Notes under the pieces: generated by a model
The model's input: only the letters and a program-made list of their open reading frames with translations
Told to the model about the DNA's origin: nothing
The model's database searches: none
In this document: one piece after another, positions 23,193 through 23,269 of the stretch
Numbering within the stretch: the stretch's first letter is position 1
Layout: each line of letters begins with the position of its first letter
Position numbers and translations under genes: made by a program
Assembly: GCA_964633115.1 (NCBI GenBank)
Contig: CAZWEO010000083.1
Coordinates: forward strand, 1 to 23,269
Source: B30-G6 sp964633115
GTDB taxonomy: Bacteria > Desulfobacterota > Desulfobacteria > Desulfobacterales > B30-G6
Reading direction: 5' to 3'
DNA: 23,269 bases

Positions 23193-23269
23193 TGTCATCA
23201 AAATTAAAGCTTAAAACCCAATGTCATTAACTTAAGAGCATCAAAAGTAGTTTAACCTATTAATATAAT

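Noticed and set aside
1..23269. CRISPR array, tRNA or rRNA genes
   Set aside because: No regularly spaced direct repeats and no tRNA- or rRNA-like sequence were seen on either strand.

Overview
The window looks like an accessory catabolic region from the chromosome of an anaerobic, Gram-negative-type bacterium. A sulfate reducer of the Desulfobacterota (Desulfobacterales-like) is my best guess. The evidence is a tungsten-type aldehyde:ferredoxin oxidoreductase next to a 16-cysteine ferredoxin, three pyrrolysine-free MttB-family methyltransferases, a Tat-exported binding protein, and low-complexity intergenic palindromes of a kind I associate with that group. The taxon is an inference, since no rRNA or marker gene is present. 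All convincing protein genes lie on the + strand.

Region 1 (about 190-11690) is a catabolic operon-like array. A LacI-family regulator with a perfect palindromic operator over its own promoter is followed by a second, near-identical operator. Then come a class-III aminotransferase, an N-acyl-D-amino-acid deacylase, a Tat-exported family-5 solute-binding protein, MttB1, a 3-hydroxyacyl-CoA dehydrogenase, the orphaned C-terminus of a second such dehydrogenase, both subunits of a family-I CoA-transferase, an IS630-type transposase remnant and an M20 deacylase. Together these could bind a methylated or acylated amino compound, remove methyl and acyl groups, transaminate it, and pass the acid product on as a CoA ester.

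Region 2 (about 11690-12810) is a gene-poor junction. It holds a solitary HigA-type antitoxin, a possible very short minus-strand ORF with a strong ribosome binding site, and several inverted repeats.

Region 3 (about 12750-19850) is a second unit headed by a GntR/FCD regulator with a palindrome in its promoter. It carries MttB2, a four-cluster ferredoxin, aldehyde:ferredoxin oxidoreductase, a DAO-family FAD oxidoreductase and, after a repeat-containing gap, a sugar-phosphate-isomerase-like TIM-barrel protein. Dealkylation of an amine would release aldehydes, and the oxidoreductase would oxidise them with ferredoxin as acceptor.

Region 4 (about 19930-23269) has a PadR regulator with a perfect palindrome over its -10 box, overlapped by a GyrI-like ligand-binding protein. 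A repeat-rich spacer with a terminator-like hairpin follows, then MttB3, which resembles MttB1 much more than MttB2. No corrinoid protein, corrinoid activator, methylcorrinoid:tetrahydrofolate methyltransferase or ABC permease is present, so the three MttB proteins and the binding protein must use partners encoded elsewhere.
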